12,390 bases of DNA from NCBI GenBank assembly GCA_947496905.1, contig CANMEW010000034.1, forward strand, positions 1 through 12,390. The letters are read 5' to 3'. The translations under genes were made by a program, and so were the position numbers. Positions 6,651 through 12,390 of this stretch are shown here, one piece after another. Every line of letters starts with the position of its first letter. The first letter of the stretch is position 1. The DNA is from Rickettsiales bacterium. Lineage in GTDB: Bacteria > Pseudomonadota > Alphaproteobacteria > Rickettsiales > UBA1997. A model generated the notes under the pieces. It saw only the letters and a program-made list of their open reading frames with translations, had not been told where the DNA came from and searched no databases.

Positions 6651-7583
6651 TTAGTAAAATAATGTGGAGACTGACTTCTCTTGAGAGATGTTGCGAATGG
6701 CCTCCCCGATGAGGTCGGCAATATTGATGATTTTGATATTTTTAACCGACAAGGTTTCTTTCGAAGGTTCGATGGAATTGGTGATTACGAGATTTTGCAA
6801 TTTGGAATTTGCAATTCTTTCCGAAGCTTTTCCTGACAAAATTCCATGAGTAATGTAAGCCGAAACAGATTGAGCGCCCTTGTTCAGCAGGGCATCTGCG
6901 GCATTGCACAAAGTGCCGCCAGAATCAACCATGTCGTCAACGATGACGCAGTTTTTTTCTTCCACCTCTCCAATAATATTCATCACCTCACTTACCCCAG
7001 CGCGAGGGCGACGTTTGTCAACAATTGCCATTTCAGCACCAATTTTACTAGCTACTGCTCTTGCGCGCACAAGTCCACCAACGTCTGGCGAGACGATGAC
7101 TAAATTTTTTAAATCAAAATTTTTCTTGATGTCGCGAGTAAAAACCGGTGCGGCGTAAAGATTATCCAAGGGAATGTCGAAAAATCCTTGGATTTGCCCA
7201 GCGTGTAAATCAATCGTCAACACACGATCGGCGCCAGCGGAGGTGATTAAATTCGCCACCAACTTCGCTGAAATTGGCGTGCGTGGAGCAGCTTTGCGAT
7301 CTTGTCTGGCGTAACCAAAATAAGGAATTACTGCGGTGATTCTTTTTGCCGAAGCGCGACGCAACGCATCAATTGCAATCAGCAATTCCATGATGTTGTC
7401 ATTGGCTGGGTAAGACGTGGACTGAATGACAAAGATGTCTTCCCCGCGAACATTTTCTTTGATCTCAACAAAAATTTCGTGGTCAGCGAATTTTTTTACC
7501 TCAGCGTCAATCAGCTTGGAGTCAAGGTAGCTGGCGATCTCTTGAGATAAAATCGGGTTACTGTTGCAGGCGAGGAGTTTCAT
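6651..7583 (-). CDS. prs: Ribose-phosphate pyrophosphokinase (PRPP synthetase)
   Basis: This cytosolic enzyme makes PRPP from ribose 5-phosphate and ATP for purine, pyrimidine, histidine and tryptophan synthesis. The 310-residue length is normal for class I. Visible motifs are FADHEIFVEI (32-41), PYFGYARQDRK (87-97), TIDLHAGQIQGFF with H128 (123-135), SPDVGG (165-170), and the PRPP loop VIVDDMVDSGGT (213-224). It starts 24 bases downstream of tyrS on the same strand and is followed after 4 bases by the cytochrome gene. purK, which acts in a PRPP-consuming pathway, lies in the same window but on the other strand. Nothing is missing. Confidence 0.97.
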   Translation of the reverse strand: MKLLACNSNPILSQEIASYLDSKLIDAEVKKFADHEIFVEIKENVRGEDIFVIQSTSYPANDNIMELLIAIDALRRASAKRITAVIPYFGYARQDRKAAPRTPISAKLVANLITSAGADRVLTIDLHAGQIQGFFDIPLDNLYAAPVFTRDIKKNFDLKNLVIVSPDVGGLVRARAVASKIGAEMAIVDKRRPRAGVSEVMNIIGEVEEKNCVIVDDMVDSGGTLCNAADALLNKGAQSVSAYITHGILSGKASERIANSKLQNLVITNSIEPSKETLSVKNIKIINIADLIGEAIRNISQEKSVSTLFY

Positions 7584-7607
7584 GAAAATGTGAGTTACTG
7601 GTTGTTG

Positions 7608-9026
7608 TCAAAGAGGGTTAGACAGCGAAAGTCTGAAAAATTTTTTCTTGCCGATCGAAAGATTAAACTCTCCCGCGGTCACTGCAAATTGCACATCCAC
7701 AATCACCTCGTCATTAATTTTAACGCCCCTTCCTTCGATTAATTTTTTTGCTTCGGAGTTGGAGGTGGCAGCGCCAATTTCTTTAATGATCTCAACAAGT
7801 TTTTTTGATCCATCCTCGCCTAAAAATATTTTTTTCTCTTCGAAGGCGGCGGAACTTTTTGCGACGAAAATTTCACGTGCCTTTTGCCGCGCATCACTCG
7901 CAGCTTTTTCGCCATGGCAAATTTTTGTTGCCTCGAAGGCTAGAATCTCTTTGGCTTCGTTAATATTACGAACCCCCATCGCGCCGCTAACGCGTTCGCC
8001 TTGCTCACTAGTAACAGGCGTTAAGCCTGTTCCTCCAGCTGAAGCTGTCGCTCCCAAGCCCCCTAAACAGGGATATCCTGGCACCAAGGCAACAATCTCA
8101 GGCATTGGTAGGTCAGTAAAAAGTCGCAGGAATTTTCCAACATCGGCATCGTGAGTATTGCGGAAATATTGAAAATAATCGAAGGGTGAAAGCATTTCAG
8201 CATCAAGCCAAACCGCGCCATCAGCAGTTTTACCCATTTTTTTCCCGTCAGCTGTTGCGAGAAGTGGAGAGGTGAGACCGAAGGCTTCTTTGTTTGAAAC
8301 GCGGCGAATCAACTCCACCCCGTTCACAATATTTCCCCACTGATCAGATCCGCCAATTTGCAAGCGACATCCGTGATTTTTATTCAGCTCGAAAAAGTCG
8401 TAGGCTTGTAAAATCATGTAGTTGAACTCGAGGAAAGAGAGTGGCTGTTCGCGCTCGAGTCGCACTTTTACGGAATCGAAAGTTAGCATGCGATTCACCG
8501 AAAAATGCCGACCAAAGTCGCGCAAAAAATCGAGGTAATTTAAATTTTTTAGCCAACCGTCATTGTTGACGAGAGTCGCAGCGTTAGTTTTTTGTACGCG
8601 ACATGAGTCGCGCCCCGCATTGCGGGGATCCCCAGCTGCCAAGCGTAAATCGTTATTTTCACTGTCGCTTGGCAGGCCACTAAACGAAATAAATCTTTCC
8701 AAAGTTTTTCTAATCCCGCCGAGATTTTCTTGAATATTTTCTTCCGACAACATTTTGCGCGCCTCATCTTTTCCGCTTGGGTCGCCAATTTTTGTGGTTC
8801 CGCCACCCAGTAAAACAAGTGGTCTGTGCCCGTGTTTTTGCAATAGGCGCAGAATCATGATTTGGATTAGACTACCGGCATGCAGAGATTTGGCTGTGCA
8901 GTCGAAGCCGATGTAAGCGGTAATTTTTTCGCGCGACAGAAGGTCATCAAGTTCTGTTGCATGAGTTGCTTGCGCAAAAAACCCGCGCTCAAAAAATTCT
9001 TGTAAGAAGGGGGATTGGAAATTCAT
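7608..9026 (-). CDS. tyrS: Tyrosyl-tRNA synthetase with two in-frame insertions
   Basis: This class I synthetase attaches tyrosine to tRNA-Tyr. The HIGH-type motif is LHAGS (48-52), the tyrosine pocket includes YIGFD (38-42) and QIGGSDQWGN (223-232), the KMSKS loop is KMGKT (263-267), and an S4 RNA-binding domain fills about 405-470. At 472 residues it is about 55-60 longer than the roughly 415 usual in this group. The extra length is two blocks, residues about 118-148 and 315-353, placed where relatives have short loops: before the ATLVNN stretch and between EIVAL and NINEAKEIL. Both are encoded by palindrome-rich DNA. All catalytic motifs are intact, so the enzyme is probably active. It heads the minus-strand run, divergent from hemF. 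Confidence 0.95.
   Translation of the reverse strand: MNFQSPFLQEFFERGFFAQATHATELDDLLSREKITAYIGFDCTAKSLHAGSLIQIMILRLLQKHGHRPLVLLGGGTTKIGDPSGKDEARKMLSEENIQENLGGIRKTLERFISFSGLPSDSENNDLRLAAGDPRNAGRDSCRVQKTNAATLVNNDGWLKNLNYLDFLRDFGRHFSVNRMLTFDSVKVRLEREQPLSFLEFNYMILQAYDFFELNKNHGCRLQIGGSDQWGNIVNGVELIRRVSNKEAFGLTSPLLATADGKKMGKTADGAVWLDAEMLSPFDYFQYFRNTHDADVGKFLRLFTDLPMPEIVALVPGYPCLGGLGATASAGGTGLTPVTSEQGERVSGAMGVRNINEAKEILAFEATKICHGEKAASDARQKAREIFVAKSSAAFEEKKIFLGEDGSKKLVEIIKEIGAATSNSEAKKLIEGRGVKINDEVIVDVQFAVTAGEFNLSIGKKKFFRLSLSNPL
7968..8084 (-). repeat. Palindrome-rich insertion in tyrS, distal copy
   Basis: About 117 bases encode residues 315-353 of TyrS, a Gly/Ala-rich segment absent from ordinary TyrS proteins. 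It contains aacaggc (8013-8019) facing gcctgtt (8025-8031), the palindrome ggatatcc (8071-8078) within a cagg/cctg stem (8068-8080), aacgcgtt (7989-7996) and cagc/gctg (8036-8047). It looks richer in G and C than its flanks. Its length is a multiple of three and contains no stop, so TyrS stays in frame. The exact ends are estimated from the protein comparison. Confidence 0.7.
8583..8675 (-). repeat. Palindrome-rich insertion in tyrS, proximal copy
   Basis: About 93 bases encode residues 118-148 of TyrS, where relatives have a loop of a few residues. The outer arms ctgccaagcg (8636-8645) and cgcttggcag (8666-8675) are perfectly complementary over 10 bases. Beside them lie cgcgac (8597-8602) facing gtcgcg (8607-8612), the 15-base palindrome ccccgcattgcgggg (8613-8627) and ggggatcccc (8624-8633). 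The sequence differs from the other tyrS insertion, so it is a separate element type or event. It is in frame, without stops, and ends are approximate. Confidence 0.7.
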
Positions 9027-9103
9027 TTATACCGAATCTAGTTGAAGATACCGAACTGTTGCCACCTGTAGTTATTTTAAGTGTCCGTCAATTAATAAAT
9101 CCA
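9027..9103. promoter_or_regulatory. Divergent tyrS/hemF intergenic region
   Basis: These 77 bases separate the tyrS and hemF start codons and must hold promoters for both unless hemF is read from within tyrS. I see no convincing -35/-10 pair on either strand. The 8-base direct repeat ataccgaa (9029-9036 and 9048-9055), 19 bases apart or nearly two helical turns, could be an operator but may be chance. Neither start has a clear Shine-Dalgarno. Confidence 0.4.
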
Positions 9104-9961
9104 ATGAACATCGAAGAAAAACAACAAGTCACGTCAGGGTGGTTTAGAAATTTGCGCGATAAAATCTGCGCTGAATTTGAAAGGATCGAAGAAGAATTTG
9201 CCGTAAAAAACAAAGTTGCAAATCCCGGAAAATTTACGCGCAAAAATTGGAATCGAGACAATAAAGGTGAGGATGGCGGAAGTGGAGAGATGTCGTTGAT
9301 GAAAGGTAATGTTTTTGAAAAAGTCGGCGTGAATTTTTCCAAAGTTTACGGTGAATTTAGCGAAGAATTTCGTGCGCAAATTCCGGGAGCTGAAAAAAAT
9401 CCACAATTTTGGGCAAGCGGAATTTCTTTGGTGGCACACATGCAATCGCCACTGGTGCCAGCAGTCCACATGAATACACGCTTCATCTGCACCGAAAAAA
9501 ATTGGTTTGGAGGTGGAGCAGATTTAAATCCGATGTTCGAAATAGCGGATGACAGCGCAGCTTTTCATCAAGCCTTCAAAACCGCGTGCGACAAGACTGA
9601 TTCCGCTTACTACGAAAGGTTCAAAAAGGAATGTGATGAGTATTTTTTTATCAAGCATCGCGGCGTTGCGCGTGGTGTTGGTGGAATTTTCTACGACTAT
9701 TTGAACACACAGAATTTCGAAAAAGATTTTTCCTTCACCCGCGATGTTGGCTTAGCTTTTCTGGAAATTTTTCCGCAGCTAGTTCGTGAAAATATGTTTA
9801 AGAAATGGACGGATGAGCAGCGCGAACATCAGTTGAGAAAGCGCGGATTCTACGCGGAGTTTAATTTGGTCTATGATCGTGGCACCAAATTTGGACTGAT
9901 GACCGGCGGCAATGTTGAGGCGATTTTAATGTCCCTCCCTCCGGTTGCGAAGTGGGATTAA
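9104..9961 (+). CDS. hemF: Oxygen-dependent coproporphyrinogen III oxidase, C-terminus shortened
   Basis: HemF converts coproporphyrinogen III to protoporphyrinogen IX with oxygen in heme synthesis, in the cytosol as a homodimer. The 285 residues from the ATG at 9104 include GEMSLMKGNVFEKVGVNFS (61-79), VHMNTR (121-126), WFGGGADLNP (134-143), FFIKHRGVARGVGG (181-194), RGFYAEFNLVYDRGTKFGL (247-265) and GGNVEAILMSLPP (268-280). The frame stays open upstream to 8957, but those codons overlap tyrS and lack family character, so the internal ATG is chosen. The protein stops at KWD, about 20-25 residues before the usual end; matching residues appear in another frame just downstream. Core active-site motifs are intact, so activity is likely but unproven. 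It converges with rlmE. Heme made here would serve the cytochrome. Confidence 0.93.
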   Translation: MNIEEKQQVTSGWFRNLRDKICAEFERIEEEFAVKNKVANPGKFTRKNWNRDNKGEDGGSGEMSLMKGNVFEKVGVNFSKVYGEFSEEFRAQIPGAEKNPQFWASGISLVAHMQSPLVPAVHMNTRFICTEKNWFGGGADLNPMFEIADDSAAFHQAFKTACDKTDSAYYERFKKECDEYFFIKHRGVARGVGGIFYDYLNTQNFEKDFSFTRDVGLAFLEIFPQLVRENMFKKWTDEQREHQLRKRGFYAEFNLVYDRGTKFGLMTGGNVEAILMSLPPVAKWD

Positions 9962-9996
9962 ACCCAGATCCGTCATTAGAAATCTGCATAGTTTAG
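9958..9996 (+). pseudogene. Probable out-of-frame remnant of the hemF 3' end
   Basis: Starting at 9958, shifted by two bases from the hemF frame, the plus strand reads LNPDPSLEICIV and then TAG. HemF proteins continue after the conserved Lys-Trp with a Y-x-x-x-P-x-P-G-S-x-E pattern, which N-P-D-P-S-L-E resembles. A single-base indel near 9953-9958 would rejoin the frames. The TAG (9994-9996) uses the first G of the repeat element, so the ancestral frame runs straight into the element. The match is short, so this is suggestive only. Confidence 0.4.
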
Positions 9997-10136
9997 GAAC
10001 CTCTGAAAAACCTAAATTTTTCGAGAAATTTTTAGGCAACAAATTTTTGAGCAGGAAAGCGTACTCTGATGTACGTGCTCGCGAGAAAATTTGGTAACGA
10101 AAAAATTTCCGGAAAAGATGGTTTTTCAGAGGTTCC
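9996..10136. repeat. 141-base inverted-repeat (MITE-like) element between hemF and rlmE
   Basis: The ends ggaacctctgaaaaacc (9996-10012) and ggtttttcagaggttcc (10120-10136) are perfect 17-base inverted repeats. The inner halves are also roughly complementary around a centre near 10068, including cgtac facing gtacg, so the whole element could fold into one long imperfect hairpin. It encodes no transposase. The same end occurs at 1-16, so it is dispersed. Flanking bases (ttta on the left, ctaa on the right) give no clear target duplication. It ends exactly at the TAG of rlmE and may act as a two-way terminator for the convergent genes. The ends are in the style of insertion sequences; the family is not assigned. 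Confidence 0.85.
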
Positions 10137-10820
10137 CTAACAAGAAAACGGAGCTTCTTTGAATTTGAGTGCCACTAGGTAAGTCTCGGAAGAATCTTTG
10201 CGCGATGAATTTGGTTTGAAATATTTTACGATGGAAAAGTTCTTCCGCAGTTTTTTCAAAATTTGATCTGAATTGCCGCCTTGAAAAATTTTACCAACAA
10301 AGCATCCGCCAATTTTCAAAATTTTTTGTGCTAAATTTAGCGCCTCTTCCAAAAGATCGATGATGCGAGCATGGTCAGTTCCGTGATCTCCCGTAGTGTT
10401 CGCGGCCATGTCAGACAAGACCACATCACATTTTCCACTTTTGTTGTAAGGGACTTCCTTGAGAAGATTAACAATTTTTTCTGAGGCATCTTCTGCTAAA
10501 AAATCTTGCTGAAAAAATTTTACTCCGGGAATGGAGTCAATGGGCAGAAGGTCGAGTCCAATCACATTGCCATCGCCAACTTTTTTTACAGCATATTGAC
10601 TCCATCCACCGGGTGCGGCGCCTAAATCGACAACGACTTTTCCTTTCTTAAAAATTTTAAATTTCGCGTCAGTTTCAATAATTTTGAAAGCCGCTCTACT
10701 GCGCCAGCCTTCCAATCTAGCCTGCTCGACAAAGGGATCATTAACTTGGCGCAACAACCATTTTTGCGATGATTTTTTTAGGCGCTTTGCTTTTTTTAAT
10801 TGCTGAAATTTCTGTGGCAT
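10137..10820 (-). CDS. rlmE: 23S rRNA 2'-O-ribose U2552 methyltransferase (FtsJ/RrmJ)
   Basis: RlmE methylates the 2'-hydroxyl of U2552 in the 23S rRNA A-loop at a late step of 50S assembly, using SAM. The 227 residues begin with a Lys-rich stretch followed by SSQKWLLRQVNDPF, as in alphaproteobacterial members. The K-D-K-E catalytic tetrad is visible as K46 (SRAAFKI), D137 (VLSDMA), K177 (GKIFQGG) and E212 (SSETYLVA). The SAM loop is VVDLGAAPGGWSQ (63-75). The ATG at 10820 is 2 bases after the stop of the Trm112-like gene, so the two are coupled. The stop codon TAG at 10137-10139 touches the repeat element, yet the C-terminus looks complete. Confidence 0.96.
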   Translation of the reverse strand: MPQKFQQLKKAKRLKKSSQKWLLRQVNDPFVEQARLEGWRSRAAFKIIETDAKFKIFKKGKVVVDLGAAPGGWSQYAVKKVGDGNVIGLDLLPIDSIPGVKFFQQDFLAEDASEKIVNLLKEVPYNKSGKCDVVLSDMAANTTGDHGTDHARIIDLLEEALNLAQKILKIGGCFVGKIFQGGNSDQILKKLRKNFSIVKYFKPNSSRKDSSETYLVALKFKEAPFSC

Positions 10821-10822
10821 TT

Positions 10823-11002
10823 CTAACTTAAAACCCTCGCTTCATCAACTAGCATCACTGGGATTCCATCCTTTATTTTGTAGGCCAGTTTCGATTCGTA
10901 GCAAATTAATTCCTGCGCCTCTTCATCAAGAACCAACTCACCTTTGCACAAGGGGCAAACGAGTATTTCCAACAATTCATTAGGTATTTTTTTGTGAAAC
11001 AT
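10823..11002 (-). CDS. Trm112/YcaR-like small zinc-binding protein (UPF0434)
   Basis: This 59-residue protein reads ELLEILVCPLCKGELVLDEE near its start and ends KIKDGIPVMLVDEARVLS, the hallmark of the Trm112p-like (YcaR, UPF0434) family. Cys at 16, 19 and 34 are the likely metal ligands, with the fourth usual ligand not evident. In eukaryotes and archaea Trm112 binds and activates several methyltransferases; the role of bacterial members is unknown. Here it ends 2 bases before the rlmE ATG, so the pair is almost certainly co-translated and a link to RlmE is possible but untested. Its ATG at 11002 lies inside the first codons of the divergent purK; an in-frame TTG 9-10 codons in is an alternative start. 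Confidence 0.85.
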   Translation of the reverse strand: MFHKKIPNELLEILVCPLCKGELVLDEEAQELICYESKLAYKIKDGIPVMLVDEARVLS

Positions 11003-12046
11003 GAAGTAAAAACATTAGGCATTATTGGTGGCGGACAGTTAGGACGCATGATCTGTTTTGCCGCACATCAGATGGGTTTTGAAACCGTAATTTTTACCGA
11101 CCAAAAAAATTCTCCTGCTAGCTTCGCAACCAACAAAACAATTGTCGCTGATTATTCCGACGAGAAGGCTTTGAAAAAATTTGCCAAACTAGTCGATGTC
11201 GTAACTTTTGAATTTGAGAATATTCCTTTTGAAGCCGCTAGTTACCTTACCTCTCAGGTTGAAGTCTACCCAAGCCCAGAAATTTTAAAAATTACTCAAC
11301 ACCGAGTTCTGGAAAAAAACTTTTTGAATTCGATTGGCGTAACAACCACGGATTACGCTGAAATTTCTAGTCTAAAAAATTTGCAGGAGAGTCTAAGAAA
11401 ATTTACAAAAGCCATTTTAAAAACCTCGACCATGGGTTACGATGGCAAAGGTCAGTTCGTTTTAGAAAATGTTACAGATGCCGATGTGGCTTGGCTAAAA
11501 GTGAGTTCGCAAAAATTAATTTTAGAAAAATTTTGCCCGTTTGATTCCGAAATTTCAGTGATTGTGGCACGTTCTAAAAATGGCGAAACTAAAGCCTACG
11601 AACCATTAACCAACATTCACAAAAATGGCATTTTGGACAAAAGTACTTACCCAGCGAAAGTCTCGAAAGCCTTGTGCGCAAAAGCACAATTAATCGCTAG
11701 CAAGATTGCAGAAAAATTAAATTTAGTCGGGGTTTTGGCGGTAGAATTTTTTGTGGTGGGGAGTGATTTGCTTGTGAATGAGCTTGCACCAAGACCGCAC
11801 AATTCTGGACATTTTTCAATGGATGGCTGCATCACTTCACAATTTGAGCAGTTAGTCCGCGCGGTTAGCGGCCTCCCGCTTGGATCAGCTGAATTCCATT
11901 CAAGCGGTTACATGAAAAATTTAATTGGGGATGAGGTAAAAAATTTAGAAAAATTTTACAAAAATCCTCGCGCCAAAATTCATCTCTACGGTAAAAGTAA
12001 AATTGCCGCCGGAAGAAAAATGGGGCATGTGAATGTGATTGCTTAG
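10994..12046 (+). CDS. purK: N5-carboxyaminoimidazole ribonucleotide synthase
   Basis: PurK carboxylates 5-aminoimidazole ribonucleotide with ATP and bicarbonate, giving N5-CAIR for PurE in purine synthesis. The 350-residue ATP-grasp protein shows GIIGGGQLGRM (9-19), KTSTMGYDGKGQ (143-154), EKFCPFDSEISVIVAR (178-193), the metal-binding NELAPRPHNSGH (262-273) and the C-terminal AGRKMGHVNVI (339-349). The start is a GTG at 10994, just before the conserved glycine-rich turn, with no good alternative. It overlaps the divergent Trm112-like start by 9 bases, so promoters must lie inside the neighbouring coding sequence. Its TAG overlaps the stop of the convergent ModA-like gene. PurE is not in the window. 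Confidence 0.96.
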   Translation: MKHEVKTLGIIGGGQLGRMICFAAHQMGFETVIFTDQKNSPASFATNKTIVADYSDEKALKKFAKLVDVVTFEFENIPFEAASYLTSQVEVYPSPEILKITQHRVLEKNFLNSIGVTTTDYAEISSLKNLQESLRKFTKAILKTSTMGYDGKGQFVLENVTDADVAWLKVSSQKLILEKFCPFDSEISVIVARSKNGETKAYEPLTNIHKNGILDKSTYPAKVSKALCAKAQLIASKIAEKLNLVGVLAVEFFVVGSDLLVNELAPRPHNSGHFSMDGCITSQFEQLVRAVSGLPLGSAEFHSSGYMKNLIGDEVKNLEKFYKNPRAKIHLYGKSKIAAGRKMGHVNVIA

Positions 12047-12390
12047 CTCGGCTTAAACCCACTCTCTTCAAACACCGCCTTCGCTACATCGCTCTTCAAA
12101 AATTTGATGAATTCCCGCGCTACTTCCATGTTGTCCCCCGCGATTACCAACGCTTGGTAAAAAATATTGCCGTCAGTTTTTGTAGCCAAAATTCTGAAAT
12201 CAGTCTCGTTTTTAATCTGGCTTGCGAGCAATAGCGAGTAACTCTCAACATTGTTTCTAACCACACTTAAAAATGACGATTTATCCTCACTTATTTTTCT
12301 GAAAATCTTGAGATTGTGCAGAGCTAAATTTTTTACCGCCTTACCACAAATATCGCCCGATGCGTTGGTTTCGCTGTCGAAAATCAAGGT
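12043..12390 (-). CDS. ModA-like ABC transporter substrate-binding protein, 3' part
   Basis: About 115 C-terminal residues are present and the frame is open to the right edge. They resemble the second lobe of ModA and related periplasmic anion-binding proteins: DSETNASGDICGKAVKNL is like the A-S-G-x-x-x-x-x-A-L segment, NNVESYSLLLASQI like the stretch that scans for a ligand-responsive hinge, and the ending EFIKFLKSDVAKAVFEESGF like the conserved F-L-x-F-L-x-S-x-x-A-x-x-x-F-x-x-x-G-F close. Ligand residues and the signal peptide lie outside the window, so molybdate, tungstate and other oxyanions cannot be told apart. The stop overlaps the purK stop by 3 bases with no terminator between them. 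Confidence 0.7.
   Translation of the reverse strand, partial: TLIFDSETNASGDICGKAVKNLALHNLKIFRKISEDKSSFLSVVRNNVESYSLLLASQIKNETDFRILATKTDGNIFYQALVIAGDNMEVAREFIKFLKSDVAKAVFEESGFKPS

Noticed and set aside
6647..6721. Longer N-terminus for the cytochrome c
   Set aside because: It lies inside the 3' end of prs; the ATG at 6646, 4 bases after the prs stop, leads straight into the membrane anchor.
7648..8154. 168-codon plus-strand open frame
   Set aside because: It is antisense to tyrS and is composition-driven, Ser/Ala/Pro-rich without motifs.
8957..9103. Upstream extension of the hemF frame, adding 49 residues
   Set aside because: It overlaps the tyrS start on the other strand and has no HemF character; the ATG at 9104 gives the normal N-terminus.
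9988..10142. Target site duplication flanking the 141-base element
   Set aside because: Left ttta and right ctaa share only part of a YTA-like pattern and are not identical, so no duplication can be claimed.
12043..12060. Terminator between purK and the ModA-like gene
   Set aside because: The stop codons overlap and no hairpin with a T-run is visible there.

Overview
The window is a gene-dense, AT-rich bacterial segment. The proteins point to an alphaproteobacterium: a membrane-anchored CycM-type cytochrome c, RlmE with the basic N-terminus common in that class, and an AhcY and TyrS that read like alphaproteobacterial versions. Low GC, weak Shine-Dalgarno sequences and palindromic repeats inside coding sequence recall host-associated lineages such as Rickettsiales or Holosporales. 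An intact purK suggests purine synthesis is kept. The genus cannot be named from sequence alone.

Left edge (1-309): the minus-strand start of a zinc-ribbon, transposase-like ORF runs into the end of a dispersed repeat at the window edge. A strong hairpin covers its ribosome binding site. Next comes a Pro/Ala-rich open stretch of unclear status beside gmhB.

Minus-strand block (9026 down to 310): eleven co-directional genes with gaps of about 25 bases at most and three 1-base stop/start contacts or near-contacts. The order is tyrS, prs, cycM-like cytochrome, prepilin peptidase, ahcY, greA, a receiver/pseudokinase protein, an SxtJ-like membrane protein, an SGNH hydrolase, a 49-residue DUF5989 protein and gmhB. 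Housekeeping genes lead, and an envelope or polysaccharide-modification group trails. TyrS carries two in-frame, palindrome-rich insertions that lengthen it by about 55-60 residues.

Right part (9027-12390): hemF diverges from tyrS over 77 bases and seems to have a damaged 3' end. It converges with rlmE across a 141-base element with perfect 17-base terminal inverted repeats, another end of which lies at base 1. A Trm112/YcaR-like zinc protein sits 2 bases upstream of rlmE, and its start overlaps that of the divergent purK. purK converges, with overlapping stop codons, on the 3' part of a ModA-like binding protein cut by the window end.

The main interest is the set of palindromic mobile repeats: two different ones inside tyrS, and a third type between hemF and rlmE and at the left edge. 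They resemble in principle the Rickettsia palindromic elements known to insert in frame in genes, but their family cannot be identified here.
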